Source of the DNA: Streptomyces sp. CB01249
Lineage (GTDB): Bacteria; Actinomycetota; Actinomycetes; Streptomycetales; Streptomycetaceae
DNA length: 64,000 nt
Reading direction: 5' to 3'
Assembly: GCF_001905735.1 (NCBI RefSeq)
Contig: NZ_LISW01000001.1
Span: 427,947 to 491,946, forward strand
Below the pieces are notes generated by a model, which saw nothing but the letters and a program-made list of their open reading frames with translations, was not told the origin of the DNA and searched no databases. Below are positions 31,744 to 39,883 of the stretch, one piece after another (position 1 is the first letter of the stretch; each line of letters opens with the position of its first letter). Made by a program: the position numbers and the translations under genes.

Positions 31744-33141
31744 ATGGCAGCCGGCATTCCCGCCGCCATGGAACGACCGCACTTCATCGGCATCGGCGGC
31801 GCCGGAATGTCGGGCATCGCCAAGATCCTCGCCCAGCGCGGTGCGAAGGTCGCGGGCAGCGACGCCAAGGAGTCCCCGACGGCCGAGGCGCTGCGGGCGC
31901 TGGGGGCGACCGTCCACATCGGGCACGCCGCCGGGCACCTGGCCGACGACGCCAGCTGCGTCGTCGTCTCCAGCGCCATCCGCGCCGACAATCCGGAGCT
32001 GGTGCGCGCCGGGGAGCTGTCGATCCCCGTCGTGCACCGCTCCGACGCCCTGGCCTCGCTGATGGGCGGGCTCCGCTCCATCGCGGTCGCCGGCACCCAC
32101 GGCAAGACCACCACCACGTCGATGCTGGCCGTCGCCCTGAGCGAGCTGGACCTCGACCCCTCGTACGCCATCGGCGGCGACCTGGCCGGGCCCGGCACCA
32201 ACGCCACGCACGGCGAGGGCGACCTCTTCGTCGCCGAGGCCGACGAGAGCGACCGCAGCTTCCAGAAGTACGACCCCGACGTCGCGATCGTCCTCAACGT
32301 CGAGCTGGACCACCACGCGAACTACGCGTCGATGGACGAGATCTACGAGTCCTTCGAGACCTTCGCCGGGAAGATCGTCCCCGGGGGAACCCTCGTCGTC
32401 TCCGCCGACCAGTCCGGCGCCGTCGAGCTGACCCGCCGGGTCCGCGAGGCGCTGCCCGCGCTGACCGTCGTCACCTACGGCGAGTCCGAGACCGCCGACG
32501 TGCGCGTCCACAAGATCACCCCGCGCGGCCTGACCAGCGAGGTCACGGTGATCCTGGGCGGGAAGTTCCTCACCTTCACCGTCTCCGTGCCCGGCCGCCA
32601 CTACGCGCTCAACGCGGTCGCCGCCCTCGCCGCCGGGATCGCCCTCGGCATCCCCGCCCACAACCTCGCCTCGGCCCTCGGCAAGTACACCGGGGTCAAG
32701 CGCCGCCTCCAGCTCAAGGGCGAGGCGGCCGGCGTCCAGGTCATCGACAGCTACGCGCACCACCCCACCGAGATGACCGCCGACCTGGAGGCCATGCGCG
32801 GCGCCGCCACCGACGCCCGCCTCCTCGTCGTCTTCCAGCCGCACCTGTTCTCCCGCACCCAGGAGCTCGGTACGGAGATGGGCCAGGCCCTCGCCCTCGC
32901 CGACGCCTCCGTGGTCCTGGACATCTACCCGGCCCGCGAGGACCCGGTCCCCGGTGTCACCAGCGCCCTGATCATCGACGCGGCCACCGCCGCCGGGGCC
33001 GACGTCACCGCCGTCCACGACAAGGACCGGGTCCCCGAGGTCGTCGCGGGAATGGCGAAGCCGGGCGACCTCGTTCTCACCATGGGAGCGGGCGACGTCA
33101 CCGACCTCGGCCCGCGGATCCTGGACCACCTGTCGAGCTGA
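31744..33141 (+). CDS. murC: UDP-N-acetylmuramate--L-alanine ligase
   Basis: MurC joins L-alanine to UDP-MurNAc using ATP, the first peptide step of peptidoglycan precursor synthesis in the cytosol. The 465-residue protein has the N-terminal UDP-binding GIGGAGMSGIAKIL, the ATP loop AVAGTHGKTTTTSML, the metal/catalytic EADESDRSF and HHANY segments, and the C-terminal Mur domain motif DSYAHHPTEM. It lies away from the division/cell-wall (dcw) cluster. The ATG at 31744 follows CAGGGAGG. It is followed 10 nt later by msrB, so the two are probably transcribed together. Confidence 0.97.
   Translation: MAAGIPAAMERPHFIGIGGAGMSGIAKILAQRGAKVAGSDAKESPTAEALRALGATVHIGHAAGHLADDASCVVVSSAIRADNPELVRAGELSIPVVHRSDALASLMGGLRSIAVAGTHGKTTTTSMLAVALSELDLDPSYAIGGDLAGPGTNATHGEGDLFVAEADESDRSFQKYDPDVAIVLNVELDHHANYASMDEIYESFETFAGKIVPGGTLVVSADQSGAVELTRRVREALPALTVVTYGESETADVRVHKITPRGLTSEVTVILGGKFLTFTVSVPGRHYALNAVAALAAGIALGIPAHNLASALGKYTGVKRRLQLKGEAAGVQVIDSYAHHPTEMTADLEAMRGAATDARLLVVFQPHLFSRTQELGTEMGQALALADASVVLDIYPAREDPVPGVTSALIIDAATAAGADVTAVHDKDRVPEVVAGMAKPGDLVLTMGAGDVTDLGPRILDHLSS
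33048..33075 (+). promoter_or_regulatory. SigR-like promoter for msrB inside murC
   Basis: GGGAAT (33048-33053) and GTT (33073-33075), separated by 19 nt, resemble the thiol-stress SigR pattern of Streptomyces. The predicted start near 33082 leaves a leader of about 70 nt to msrB, a gene type known to belong to the SigR regulon. Confidence 0.45.
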
Positions 33142-33151
33142 AGGAGCCACC

Positions 33152-33556
33152 GTGACGTACGACGTCGAGAAGCCGGACGAACAGTGGCGGGAGGAGCTCA
33201 CCGCCGCCGAGTACGCGGTGCTGCGCAAGGCCGGCACCGAGCCCGCGTTCGTCGGTGAGTACACGGACACCAAGACCGAGGGCGTCTACTCCTGCCGGGC
33301 CTGCGGCGCGGAGCTGTTCCGCTCCGACACCAAGTTCGAGTCGCACTGCGGCTGGCCGTCCTTCTACGACCCGAAGGACACCGACGCGGTCGAGCTGATC
33401 CAGGACCGCAGCCACGGCATGGTCCGCACCGAGGTCCGCTGCGCCCGCTGCGGCTCCCACCTGGGCCATGTCTTCGAGGGCGAGGGCTACCCGACCCCGA
33501 CGGACCAGCGCTACTGCATCAACTCGATCTCGCTGCGGCTGACGCCGGACGCCTGA
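33152..33556 (+). CDS. msrB: Peptide-methionine (R)-S-oxide reductase
   Basis: MsrB repairs oxidised methionine (R isomer) in proteins. The 134-residue protein has two zinc-binding CxxC pairs (SCRACG and CARCGS), the substrate-binding HCGWPSF stretch and the catalytic cysteine in RYCINSISL. A resolving cysteine is not obvious in the usual position, so thioredoxin may act directly. GTG 33152 has GAAGGAG. Its location behind murC with an internal SigR-like promoter suggests induction by thiol-oxidative stress. Confidence 0.96.
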   Translation: MTYDVEKPDEQWREELTAAEYAVLRKAGTEPAFVGEYTDTKTEGVYSCRACGAELFRSDTKFESHCGWPSFYDPKDTDAVELIQDRSHGMVRTEVRCARCGSHLGHVFEGEGYPTPTDQRYCINSISLRLTPDA

Positions 33557-33578
33557 TTCAAGCGACGCCCCCTGCCGC

Positions 33579-36026
33579 CTAGGCCCGCCGCACCCGCCCC
33601 GCGATGCGGCGGCCCAGGCGGCCCAGGGTGCCGCGCTCGCGGCGGTTCCAGTCGCGGAAGGCGTCCGCCCGGCCGCTGCTGCCCGAGCGGCCGACCGCGT
33701 CCTCGACCGCCGCGACCCGGTCCGCGGGCAGCCCCCGCACCACGGGCCGCAGCACCTCGTCGAGGAGCCCGGCGGCGGCCTCGGTCCACGGCGCGCCGGC
33801 GTGCGGGTGGGCCGTCCACACGGTGAAGCAGTCGGCCGCGTAGGCCGGGTCGGCGGCCAGCCGGGCCCGGACGCCGTCACCGCGCGCGGTCCGGGCGTAG
33901 GCGGCGATCAGGTCCGCGTCCCCGCTCTGCACGAGGGCGTACAACTCCTCGTCGGGCCGCTCCGGCGCCAGCAGCCGCCCGGCCACCGCGTCGCACGCCT
34001 GCCCGAGCACGCCCGGCTCCACGGGATCCGCCTCCGCGCGCAGCGCCCGCACCCGTTCGGCCCAGTCCGGCCCCGCCGCGCCCGAGCGCACCTCGTCGGC
34101 GAACTCCAGGAGCTGGAGCGCCGCCCGCACCCGGCCCCCGGTCTCCTGCGGGAAGCCGCGCAGCAGGTCGTGGGCCAGCTCCGGGGCCGCCCCGTCGTCG
34201 GCACCGGCCGCGAGCGCGGCGGCCACCAGGAGCGACCAGGTGCCGGCCGCCCGGTGCGCGTCCGAGGTCGCCGCATCGAGGAGCTGCCGGGCCTCGGCGG
34301 CCGTCGGCGCCTCCTCGTCCCAGACCAGGCCCACCGCCGTCCGCAGCACCAGCGGCTCCGCGAACGGGGAGACCCCGCCGGTCCGCAGGATCCGCTGGAG
34401 CGTCGCGACCCGGTCGTCGCCGCAGCCCGCCCTCGCCTCCGGCGCCCCGGCGCACATCCGCAGATGCGGCAGCGCCTGCGTACCGGTGAACGGCAGCGGC
34501 ACCCGGCTCAGCAGCCGCGCGACCCCGGCCGGATGGTCCGGCGCGATCCGGTCGAGCGCGCCCAGCAGGGCCGTACGCACGTCGAACTGCTCGTCCATCA
34601 GCTCCAGCAGCGCGGGCGCCCAGCCCGGGGCGCCCTCCTCGCCGCCCGTCAGCAGCGCGGGCGCGAGCCGGTCCACCACGGAGGGCAGCAGCTCGGCGCA
34701 GTCCACCCCGAGCAGCCGGGCCACCCGCAGCAGCTGCACCGTACGGGCCACGTCCAGGCCGACGCCCGCGCCGCCCAGCTCGGTCACGATCTCCGGCCCG
34801 AGCACCCCGGCGACGGCCGCGCCCTCCGGTCCGCTGAAGGCGGTGCGGCCGGGCAGCTCCAGCGAGCCGTTGCCGCCGCGCACCGCCTCCGTCACCAGCA
34901 TCGCGGCGAGCGGGGCGGTGGTCGTCGCGGGGGAGCGGCCGTCGAGCGCCGCGAACAGCCGCCCGGCGGCGTCGAACTCGGACCCGGAGCGGTCGTCGGT
35001 CCCGGGCGCGGTCAGCGCCTCGACCAGCCGGTGGGTGCGGGCCCCGTCCAGGGCGTACGGCCGCTCGGCGGCCCAGTCGGCGGCCGCCGCGCGCTCCTCG
35101 GTGCCGAGCGGTATCCCGGCGCACAGGGCCGTCACCGCCAGCGGCCCCGCCGCGAACGGCTCACCGGGCAGCGCGGCCGCCTCCCGGAACAGCTCCGGCG
35201 CCCGGCCGCGCCAGACCCGGGCGGCCGTCTCGGCCCAGGTGTCGCCGACGGGCCCCTCCGGGCGCGGACCGGTGCACAGGTGCACGCGCAGCCCGGGGTC
35301 CGCCAGCTCCTCGGCGTCCTCGGGCAGCACGCCCACCACCCGCCCGGCCGCCTCGCGGGGGCGGCGGGTGTACGTGGTGAAGGTCAGGTGCTCGGCGAGC
35401 CCGTCCGGCAGGGCGAGCCCGGCGAGCGCGATCCAGCGGGCGACGTCCGTGCTCTGCCGCTCGGCCAGGACGACCCGCTCCGGCCCGTCCGGTCCGTGCA
35501 GGCGGCGCAGGTCGGACAGCACCCCGGCGAGCCAGGGGCCGCGGGAGACGGCGAAGTCGTTCAGCGCCTCGCGCTCGCGCGCCTCGTGGCCGTTCGGGGC
35601 GGACGGCGCGGCGAGCGGATCGGGCAGCGGGCGGTCCGGGGTGGCGGCGGCCCAGCGGGCGGACCGGCAGGCGGTGAGCGGCAGCGTCCCCCCGGGGAGC
35701 CGGGTGCCGGGGGGCAGGTGGACCGCGTGGGCGTGGAAGCGTACGGCGGAGGTCCGGGGGGAGCGCACCGCGACGGTCCGGGCCAGCAGCCCGCTGCCGT
35801 CGGAGAGCACATGGAAGCTGTACGCCTCGGGCAGGGCTCGCAGGGCGGTGTCCGTGAGCCGGTCCGGTGTGCCGCGCGGCGCCTCGTACGCCAGCAGCGG
35901 TCCCGCCTCGGTCAGCACGGACGCGGGTATCGAGGCGTCAACCGACGTGAACCGGGCGGCCGTCGGCCCGTCCTCGCCGGTTCCGTCCCCGTCCGCGGAG
36001 GTGTAGTGCAACTGCGCGAGGCTCAT
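33579..36026 (-). CDS. GTPase-associated protein 1-like protein
   Basis: An 815-residue protein that I recognise as the GTPase-associated protein 1 (GAP1)-related family of actinobacteria. The N-terminal SLAQLHYTSADG and the RFTSVDASIP region, YSFHVLSDGSGLLARTV and RFHAHAVHLPPG form the first domain; the middle and C-terminal parts are long helical segments rich in Ala, Leu and Glu. There is no signal or membrane segment. In conflict-type gene clusters these proteins accompany a TRAFAC-class GTPase, but no GTPase gene is adjacent here. Function is unknown. The ATG start at 36026 precedes MSLAQLHYTS; its upstream 267 nt contain no gene. Confidence 0.75.
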   Translation of the reverse strand: MSLAQLHYTSADGDGTGEDGPTAARFTSVDASIPASVLTEAGPLLAYEAPRGTPDRLTDTALRALPEAYSFHVLSDGSGLLARTVAVRSPRTSAVRFHAHAVHLPPGTRLPGGTLPLTACRSARWAAATPDRPLPDPLAAPSAPNGHEAREREALNDFAVSRGPWLAGVLSDLRRLHGPDGPERVVLAERQSTDVARWIALAGLALPDGLAEHLTFTTYTRRPREAAGRVVGVLPEDAEELADPGLRVHLCTGPRPEGPVGDTWAETAARVWRGRAPELFREAAALPGEPFAAGPLAVTALCAGIPLGTEERAAAADWAAERPYALDGARTHRLVEALTAPGTDDRSGSEFDAAGRLFAALDGRSPATTTAPLAAMLVTEAVRGGNGSLELPGRTAFSGPEGAAVAGVLGPEIVTELGGAGVGLDVARTVQLLRVARLLGVDCAELLPSVVDRLAPALLTGGEEGAPGWAPALLELMDEQFDVRTALLGALDRIAPDHPAGVARLLSRVPLPFTGTQALPHLRMCAGAPEARAGCGDDRVATLQRILRTGGVSPFAEPLVLRTAVGLVWDEEAPTAAEARQLLDAATSDAHRAAGTWSLLVAAALAAGADDGAAPELAHDLLRGFPQETGGRVRAALQLLEFADEVRSGAAGPDWAERVRALRAEADPVEPGVLGQACDAVAGRLLAPERPDEELYALVQSGDADLIAAYARTARGDGVRARLAADPAYAADCFTVWTAHPHAGAPWTEAAAGLLDEVLRPVVRGLPADRVAAVEDAVGRSGSSGRADAFRDWNRRERGTLGRLGRRIAGRVRRA

Positions 36027-36293
36027 GCGTCGGCTCTCTTCGTCCCTGCCTGAAGATCCCCTGCCACCCGCACCCGCCCCCGCGGTGGCAGCGCCGTCCC
36101 GGCAGAGAGCGGCGACCCCGGCGGGGAGTGCTCCGCAGTCGCTGGGGCGACGCTATCAAGGAGCGACACGCCCTTGTGCCCCTGCGGCCGGAAGCCCGGG
36201 GGCGCGGGACCGCCGCCGGGTGGCCGAACGTATGGCCGGATCGGCGCGGTGGGGGCACGAGGTGTTGGCTAACGTTGGCTCCGGGGGGGAGCC

Positions 36294-37313
36294 ATGCTGC
36301 ATACACTCTTCGATCGCGATGATCTGGCGCCGCGTGAGCGACTGGCGGCGCTGAACGACGCGTTCCTCACCAGCGAGCACGCCATGGGCGTCCTCAGCCC
36401 GGAGGCGGAGGACTTCACCGCGCTGGTCCGGGGCGTCGACCTCGCGACGGTGTGCGTGGCCGAGCTGACGATGTCACCGGGGCGGGTCGTGCGGTCCGAC
36501 CGGATGGTGCGGCAGGCCGATCCGGAGCTGGTCTGCGTCGCACTGGCCCCCTCCGGTGTGACGGTGCTCAACCAGGCCGGGCGGGAAGCGGTCCTGGGCC
36601 CGAACGACCTCGCGTTCTACGATAGTTCGAGCCCCTTCGAGATCCGGATCGGCGCCCCCGGCGGTGAGCCCGCGACGCTGATCCGGGCCCATGTCCCACG
36701 CGCCCTGCTCGGCCCGTCCGCGGACCTCGTGGAGCCGCTGCTCGCCCGGCGGCTCCCGGGGCAGGGCGGCTTCGCCGGGATGTTCGTCCACCTGATGAGC
36801 AGTCTGGCCGACGAGTCGCGCGCGTACCGCCCGAACGACCGCAGTCGCCTCTCGGACATCGCGGGCGACGTGCTCACCGCCCTCGTGGACCACTACGCGG
36901 ACGCGGAGCCTGTGCCCGGGGACGACTCCCGCAAGGGCGCCCTGCTGCTGAGCATCGAGGCGTTCGTCCAGCAGCACCTCAACGACCCGGACCTGTCCCC
37001 GCGTACGATCGCGGGCGCGCACCACCTCTCGGTGGGGTACCTGCACCGGTTGTTCAGCGCGCGTGGCACGACGCTCACGGCGTGGATCCGGGGGATGCGG
37101 CTGAAGCGCGCCGGACGCGATCTGCGCGACCCCGCGCTGAGCGAGGTGACCGTGCATCAGATCGCTGTGCGCTGGGGCTTCCGCGACCACTCCACCTTCA
37201 CCCGCAGCTTCCGTACGGCCTACGGCATGTCACCCCGCGACTACCGGCACGCATCGTCAAGTCAGTGGGGACCGTACGTCAAAGACGTGCGCACGGTGGG
37301 GGAGAGAAGCTGA
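36294..37313 (+). CDS. AraC-family transcriptional regulator
   Basis: A 339-residue regulator with an N-terminal AraC-binding-like cupin part (residues 30-200; VCVAELTMSPGRVVRSDRMV, FYDSSSPFEI) and a C-terminal double helix-turn-helix (about 230-325; LSPRTIAGAHHLSVGYLHRLF and VTVHQIAVRWGFRDHSTFTRSFR, ending in YGMSPRDYR). It has GGGGGGAG before the ATG. The next gene, 71 nt downstream after a hairpin, encodes the GWFPG-repeat peptide, a natural target candidate. The ligand is unknown. Confidence 0.9.
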   Translation: MLHTLFDRDDLAPRERLAALNDAFLTSEHAMGVLSPEAEDFTALVRGVDLATVCVAELTMSPGRVVRSDRMVRQADPELVCVALAPSGVTVLNQAGREAVLGPNDLAFYDSSSPFEIRIGAPGGEPATLIRAHVPRALLGPSADLVEPLLARRLPGQGGFAGMFVHLMSSLADESRAYRPNDRSRLSDIAGDVLTALVDHYADAEPVPGDDSRKGALLLSIEAFVQQHLNDPDLSPRTIAGAHHLSVGYLHRLFSARGTTLTAWIRGMRLKRAGRDLRDPALSEVTVHQIAVRWGFRDHSTFTRSFRTAYGMSPRDYRHASSSQWGPYVKDVRTVGERS

Positions 37314-37320
37314 GGTCATC

Positions 37321-37353
37321 GGACCCCGGTGCTCCGGGGGGACGCCGGGGTCC
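37321..37353. terminator. Hairpin between the AraC gene and the repeat-peptide gene
   Basis: GGACCCCGG (37321-37329) pairs with CCGGGGTCC (37345-37353) around a 15-nt loop. It may end the regulator message or act as an attenuator in front of the peptide gene. Confidence 0.5.
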
Positions 37354-37384
37354 GGGTAACGAGCAACCGAGCAAGGGGAGTTCG

Positions 37385-37633
37385 ATGAAGATGAAGTACG
37401 CGATCCCGGGACTGGCCGCGGCGGCGCTGGTGGTGATGGGCGGGGCCATGGCACCGGCCGCCTCGGCAGCGACCCCGCCCGCGCCTGCCGTCTCCCACAG
37501 CGCCGGGCCCACGGGCTGGTTCCCGGGCGTCGAGCCCGACGGGTGGTTCCCGGGCGTCGAGCCTGCGGGCTGGTTCCCGGGTGCCGAGCCCGACGGGTGG
37601 TTCCCGGGCGGAACGGCCTCCGTCGCCGTCTGA
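37385..37633 (+). CDS. Secreted peptide with four GWFPG repeats
   Basis: An 82-residue protein with a Sec signal (MKMKYAIPGLAAAALVVMGG, cleavage probably after APAASA near residue 29). The mature part of about 53 residues has a Pro/Ala-rich start, then GWFPGVEPD, GWFPGVEPA, GWFPGAEPD and a final GWFPGG, then TASVAV. The repeats are 27-bp units at the DNA level (37514-37609). AGGGGAG precedes the ATG. I know no described family with this repeat. The Trp-Phe-Pro-Gly turns could bind membranes, aromatic ligands or be processed peptide units. It lies after an AraC regulator and ends at a terminator. Confidence 0.75.
   Translation: MKMKYAIPGLAAAALVVMGGAMAPAASAATPPAPAVSHSAGPTGWFPGVEPDGWFPGVEPAGWFPGAEPDGWFPGGTASVAV
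37514..37609 (+). repeat. 27-bp tandem repeat coding GWFPGxEPx
   Basis: Three full 27-bp units start at 37514, 37541 and 37568, with a partial fourth from 37595. They differ mainly at third codon positions and the V/A and D/A codons, so selection appears to keep the peptide sequence. Confidence 0.85.
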
Positions 37634-37643
37634 GGCGGCGGCC

Positions 37644-37676
37644 GCCCCCGCGATCCTTCGGCGAGGTCGCGGGGGC
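37644..37676. terminator. Bidirectional terminator between the repeat peptide and yciO
   Basis: GCCCCCGCGA (37644-37653) and TCGCGGGGGC (37667-37676) form a 10-bp stem with a 13-nt loop between two convergent genes. Confidence 0.7.
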
Positions 37677-37685
37677 CGGGCCGGA

Positions 37686-38306
37686 CTACTCGAAGCGCGA
37701 GGTGTCGCCGGCTCCCCGGCGTACGATCTCCAGCTCACCGTCCGAGAAGTCGATGACGGTCGTCGGCTCCGTACCGCAGTCGCCGGAGTCGAGGACGATG
37801 TCCACCTCGTGGTCCAGGCGCTCCTTGATCTCCCAGCCCTGGGTGAGGGGTTCGGCCTCGTCGGGCAGCAACAGCGTGCTGGAGAGCAGCGGTTCGCCCA
37901 GCTCGCCCAGGAGCGCCTGCACGACCGGGTGGTCCGGGATGCGGACGCCCACGGTCTTCTTCTTGGGGTGCAGCAGCTGGCGCGGCACCTCCTTCGTGGC
38001 CGGCAGGATGAAGGTGTACTGGCCGGGCGTCGACGCTTTGACCGTACGGAACACGTCGTTGTCGATGTGCACGAACTGCCCGAGCTGGGCGAAGTTCTGG
38101 CACATCAGCGTGAAGTGGTGGCGGTCGTCGAGGTTGCGGATCGCCCGGATGCGGGACAGGCCGTCCCGGTTGCCGAGCTGACACCCGAGTGCGTAGCAGG
38201 AGTCCGTCGGGTACGCGACGAGCGACCCGGAGCGGATGCTTTCGGCCACGTTGGTGATGGTGCGCTGCTGGGGATTTTCGGGGTGTACGTCGAAATACTT
38301 CGCCAT
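37686..38306 (-). CDS. YciO/YrdC-family L-threonylcarbamoyladenylate synthase-like protein
   Basis: A 206-residue protein of the Sua5/YrdC/YciO family. The nucleotide- and tRNA-contacting signature is in SLVAYPTDSCYALGCQLG and the KxR-like RIRAIRNLDDRHHFTLMC; VGVRIPDHPVVQALL and PLLSSTLLLP also match. TsaC/YrdC members make threonylcarbamoyl-AMP for the tRNA t6A modification. This one begins MAKYFDVHPENPQQRT, typical of the YciO branch, whose cellular role is less certain. It is divergent from a MarR-type gene, with a large palindrome in the shared 244-nt upstream region. Confidence 0.85.
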   Translation of the reverse strand: MAKYFDVHPENPQQRTITNVAESIRSGSLVAYPTDSCYALGCQLGNRDGLSRIRAIRNLDDRHHFTLMCQNFAQLGQFVHIDNDVFRTVKASTPGQYTFILPATKEVPRQLLHPKKKTVGVRIPDHPVVQALLGELGEPLLSSTLLLPDEAEPLTQGWEIKERLDHEVDIVLDSGDCGTEPTTVIDFSDGELEIVRRGAGDTSRFE

Positions 38307-38442
38307 CCGGCGAGTCTACGGCCGGGCGCCCGAACGGTTCCCGGTCGAGCGGATTGTGTGGCTCCCGGGCGGGCAGGACAACCGGTTCGAGTGGCGGCCG
38401 CCGTTCAAACCTCTCCGGCCGACGGCGTCCCGCGCGGTGAGG

Positions 38443-38475
38443 TGTGCATCATGCATGGTACGTGCATCGTGCACA
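38443..38475. promoter_or_regulatory. 33-bp nested palindrome, MarR operator candidate
   Basis: Outer arms TGTGCA (38443-38448) and TGCACA (38470-38475) and inner arms ATGCA (38451-38455) and TGCAT (38463-38467) share one centre at 38459. The region is 75 nt before the MarR start and about 135 nt before yciO. It is unusually AT-rich, as expected for a promoter. Confidence 0.5.
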
Positions 38476-38550
38476 CATTCCGTGGTATATGTGTACAGAG
38501 AGGTCGCCGTTCCGGTGGGGAGGCGCACCGCAGTCTTGAGGGAGCCGTGC

Positions 38551-38997
38551 GTGGACATGCCTGTGGACCGGATCGAGTTCGAGACGATGCTGCTCGGCCG
38601 GCACATGAGCCTGCTCACCTCGCGCGGCGGCGGACGGCTCGACCGGAGTGCGTACATCCTCCTGAGCCGCATCCGGGCCCAGGGCCCGATGTCGATCGGC
38701 CAGCTGCACGACGCGTTCGGCCTCGACACCTCGACGCTGAACCGGCAGACCGCCGCGATGCTCCGGGCCGGTGTGGTCGACCGCATCGCCGACCCGGACG
38801 GCGGGATCGCGCGCAAGTTCGTCATCACGGACGAGGGTGAGCGCCGCCTCGACAAGGACCGGGCCGAGAACCGCGAGGGACTGCAACGGGTCCTCGCCGA
38901 CTGGACCCCGGAGGAGGCCGCCCGCTTCGCGGACGATCTGGCCCGGCTCAACCGCGACATCGAACGCCTCGACGGCAGGCCCTGGCCGCGCGACTGA
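38551..38997 (+). CDS. MarR-family transcriptional regulator
   Basis: A 148-residue winged-helix regulator. The helix-turn-helix is in GPMSIGQLHDAFGLDTSTLNRQTAAMLRAG and the wing in ADPDGGIARKFVITDEGERRL, a typical MarR arrangement. GTG 38551 has GGGAG 6 nt upstream; ATG 38557 is the alternative. MarR proteins are dimers that bind palindromes and often repress their own gene; the nested palindrome upstream is a good candidate site. The controlled genes and the ligand are unknown. Confidence 0.88.
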   Translation: MDMPVDRIEFETMLLGRHMSLLTSRGGGRLDRSAYILLSRIRAQGPMSIGQLHDAFGLDTSTLNRQTAAMLRAGVVDRIADPDGGIARKFVITDEGERRLDKDRAENREGLQRVLADWTPEEAARFADDLARLNRDIERLDGRPWPRD

Positions 38998-39072
38998 TCC
39001 GGTCCCCCTGCCGCCGGACGGCCCTTGCTCATAGGATCGGGGCGGTCTTCGGGGGAAACGGGGTGGGCGATC

Positions 39073-39870
39073 GTGGCGCGCGCAGGGGCGATACGCGGAC
39101 TACGGGGATACGGGGCGCTGCTGCTGGCTCCGCTGGTGCTGGCGGCCTGCGCGGGCGGTGGAACACCGGCCGGGAGCAGAAGCTCCGCGAGCGCCACCGC
39201 CCCGGCCCCCGCGCCCACGGGAACCGCCCTCATCGACGCCGATCCGGCCAGGCTGCCGACGACCCGTGAGAAGGCGCTCGGCCTCGTCCGCGAGGTCATC
39301 GCGGAGCCCGACGCGTTCGGCCCCGGCGTTGTCGCGGGCAGCCCGTACGAGAGCGACCCGGCGACCTGGCCCGTCCTTGGCACCGACTGCGTCTGGCAGC
39401 AGAAGAAGCCCGCGGCCCACGTCCTGGCCACCCTGAGCCGCTACTTCGAGGTGCCCGCGGCGGACGGCAAGGGCCCGCTGCGGCTCACCGCCGTCGTCAC
39501 CGTGCACCGCACCCGCGACGACGCCCGGTGGGAGATGGCGGAGTCCGTGGAGGAGACGATGCGCTGCCCCACGCAGCAACTGCGGCAGGGCGAATTCATC
39601 GGGTCCATGATCGCGTCCTCGCTGGCCCGGGGGGAGTCCCAGGAGAGCGCCGAGGACGTGCTGTTCGAGACCGGGCAGTATCGCAACGAGGAACTGGGCG
39701 GCGGCCCTTACCCGTACTCCTGGAACCTGTCGCAGACCCTCCAGTTCACCTTGGCCGTGACCGGCAAGGGGGCCAAGGGCTGGAGCGAGGACGAGATCGA
39801 CGCGCTGACGGTCCAGGCCCACTCCACCATGCTGCGGAACCTCGAGTCCGCCGTCGAGAAGCAGAGCTGA
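39073..39870 (+). CDS. Lipoprotein of unknown function upstream of receptor kinases
   Basis: A 265-residue exported lipoprotein. The N-terminal hydrophobic stretch ends in the lipobox LAAC, followed by a Gly/Ser/Thr/Ala/Pro linker. The mature domain (from about residue 55) has two cysteines (TDCVWQQ and ETMRCPTQ) that could form a disulfide, and no recognised family. GTG 39073 is the best start. It lies 13 nt before the first of two receptor-type kinases, so it may be an extracellular partner or ligand-binding protein of that system; this is inferred from position. Confidence 0.72.
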   Translation: MARAGAIRGLRGYGALLLAPLVLAACAGGGTPAGSRSSASATAPAPAPTGTALIDADPARLPTTREKALGLVREVIAEPDAFGPGVVAGSPYESDPATWPVLGTDCVWQQKKPAAHVLATLSRYFEVPAADGKGPLRLTAVVTVHRTRDDARWEMAESVEETMRCPTQQLRQGEFIGSMIASSLARGESQESAEDVLFETGQYRNEELGGGPYPYSWNLSQTLQFTLAVTGKGAKGWSEDEIDALTVQAHSTMLRNLESAVEKQS

Positions 39871-39883
39871 GGGGGAGAGCGTG

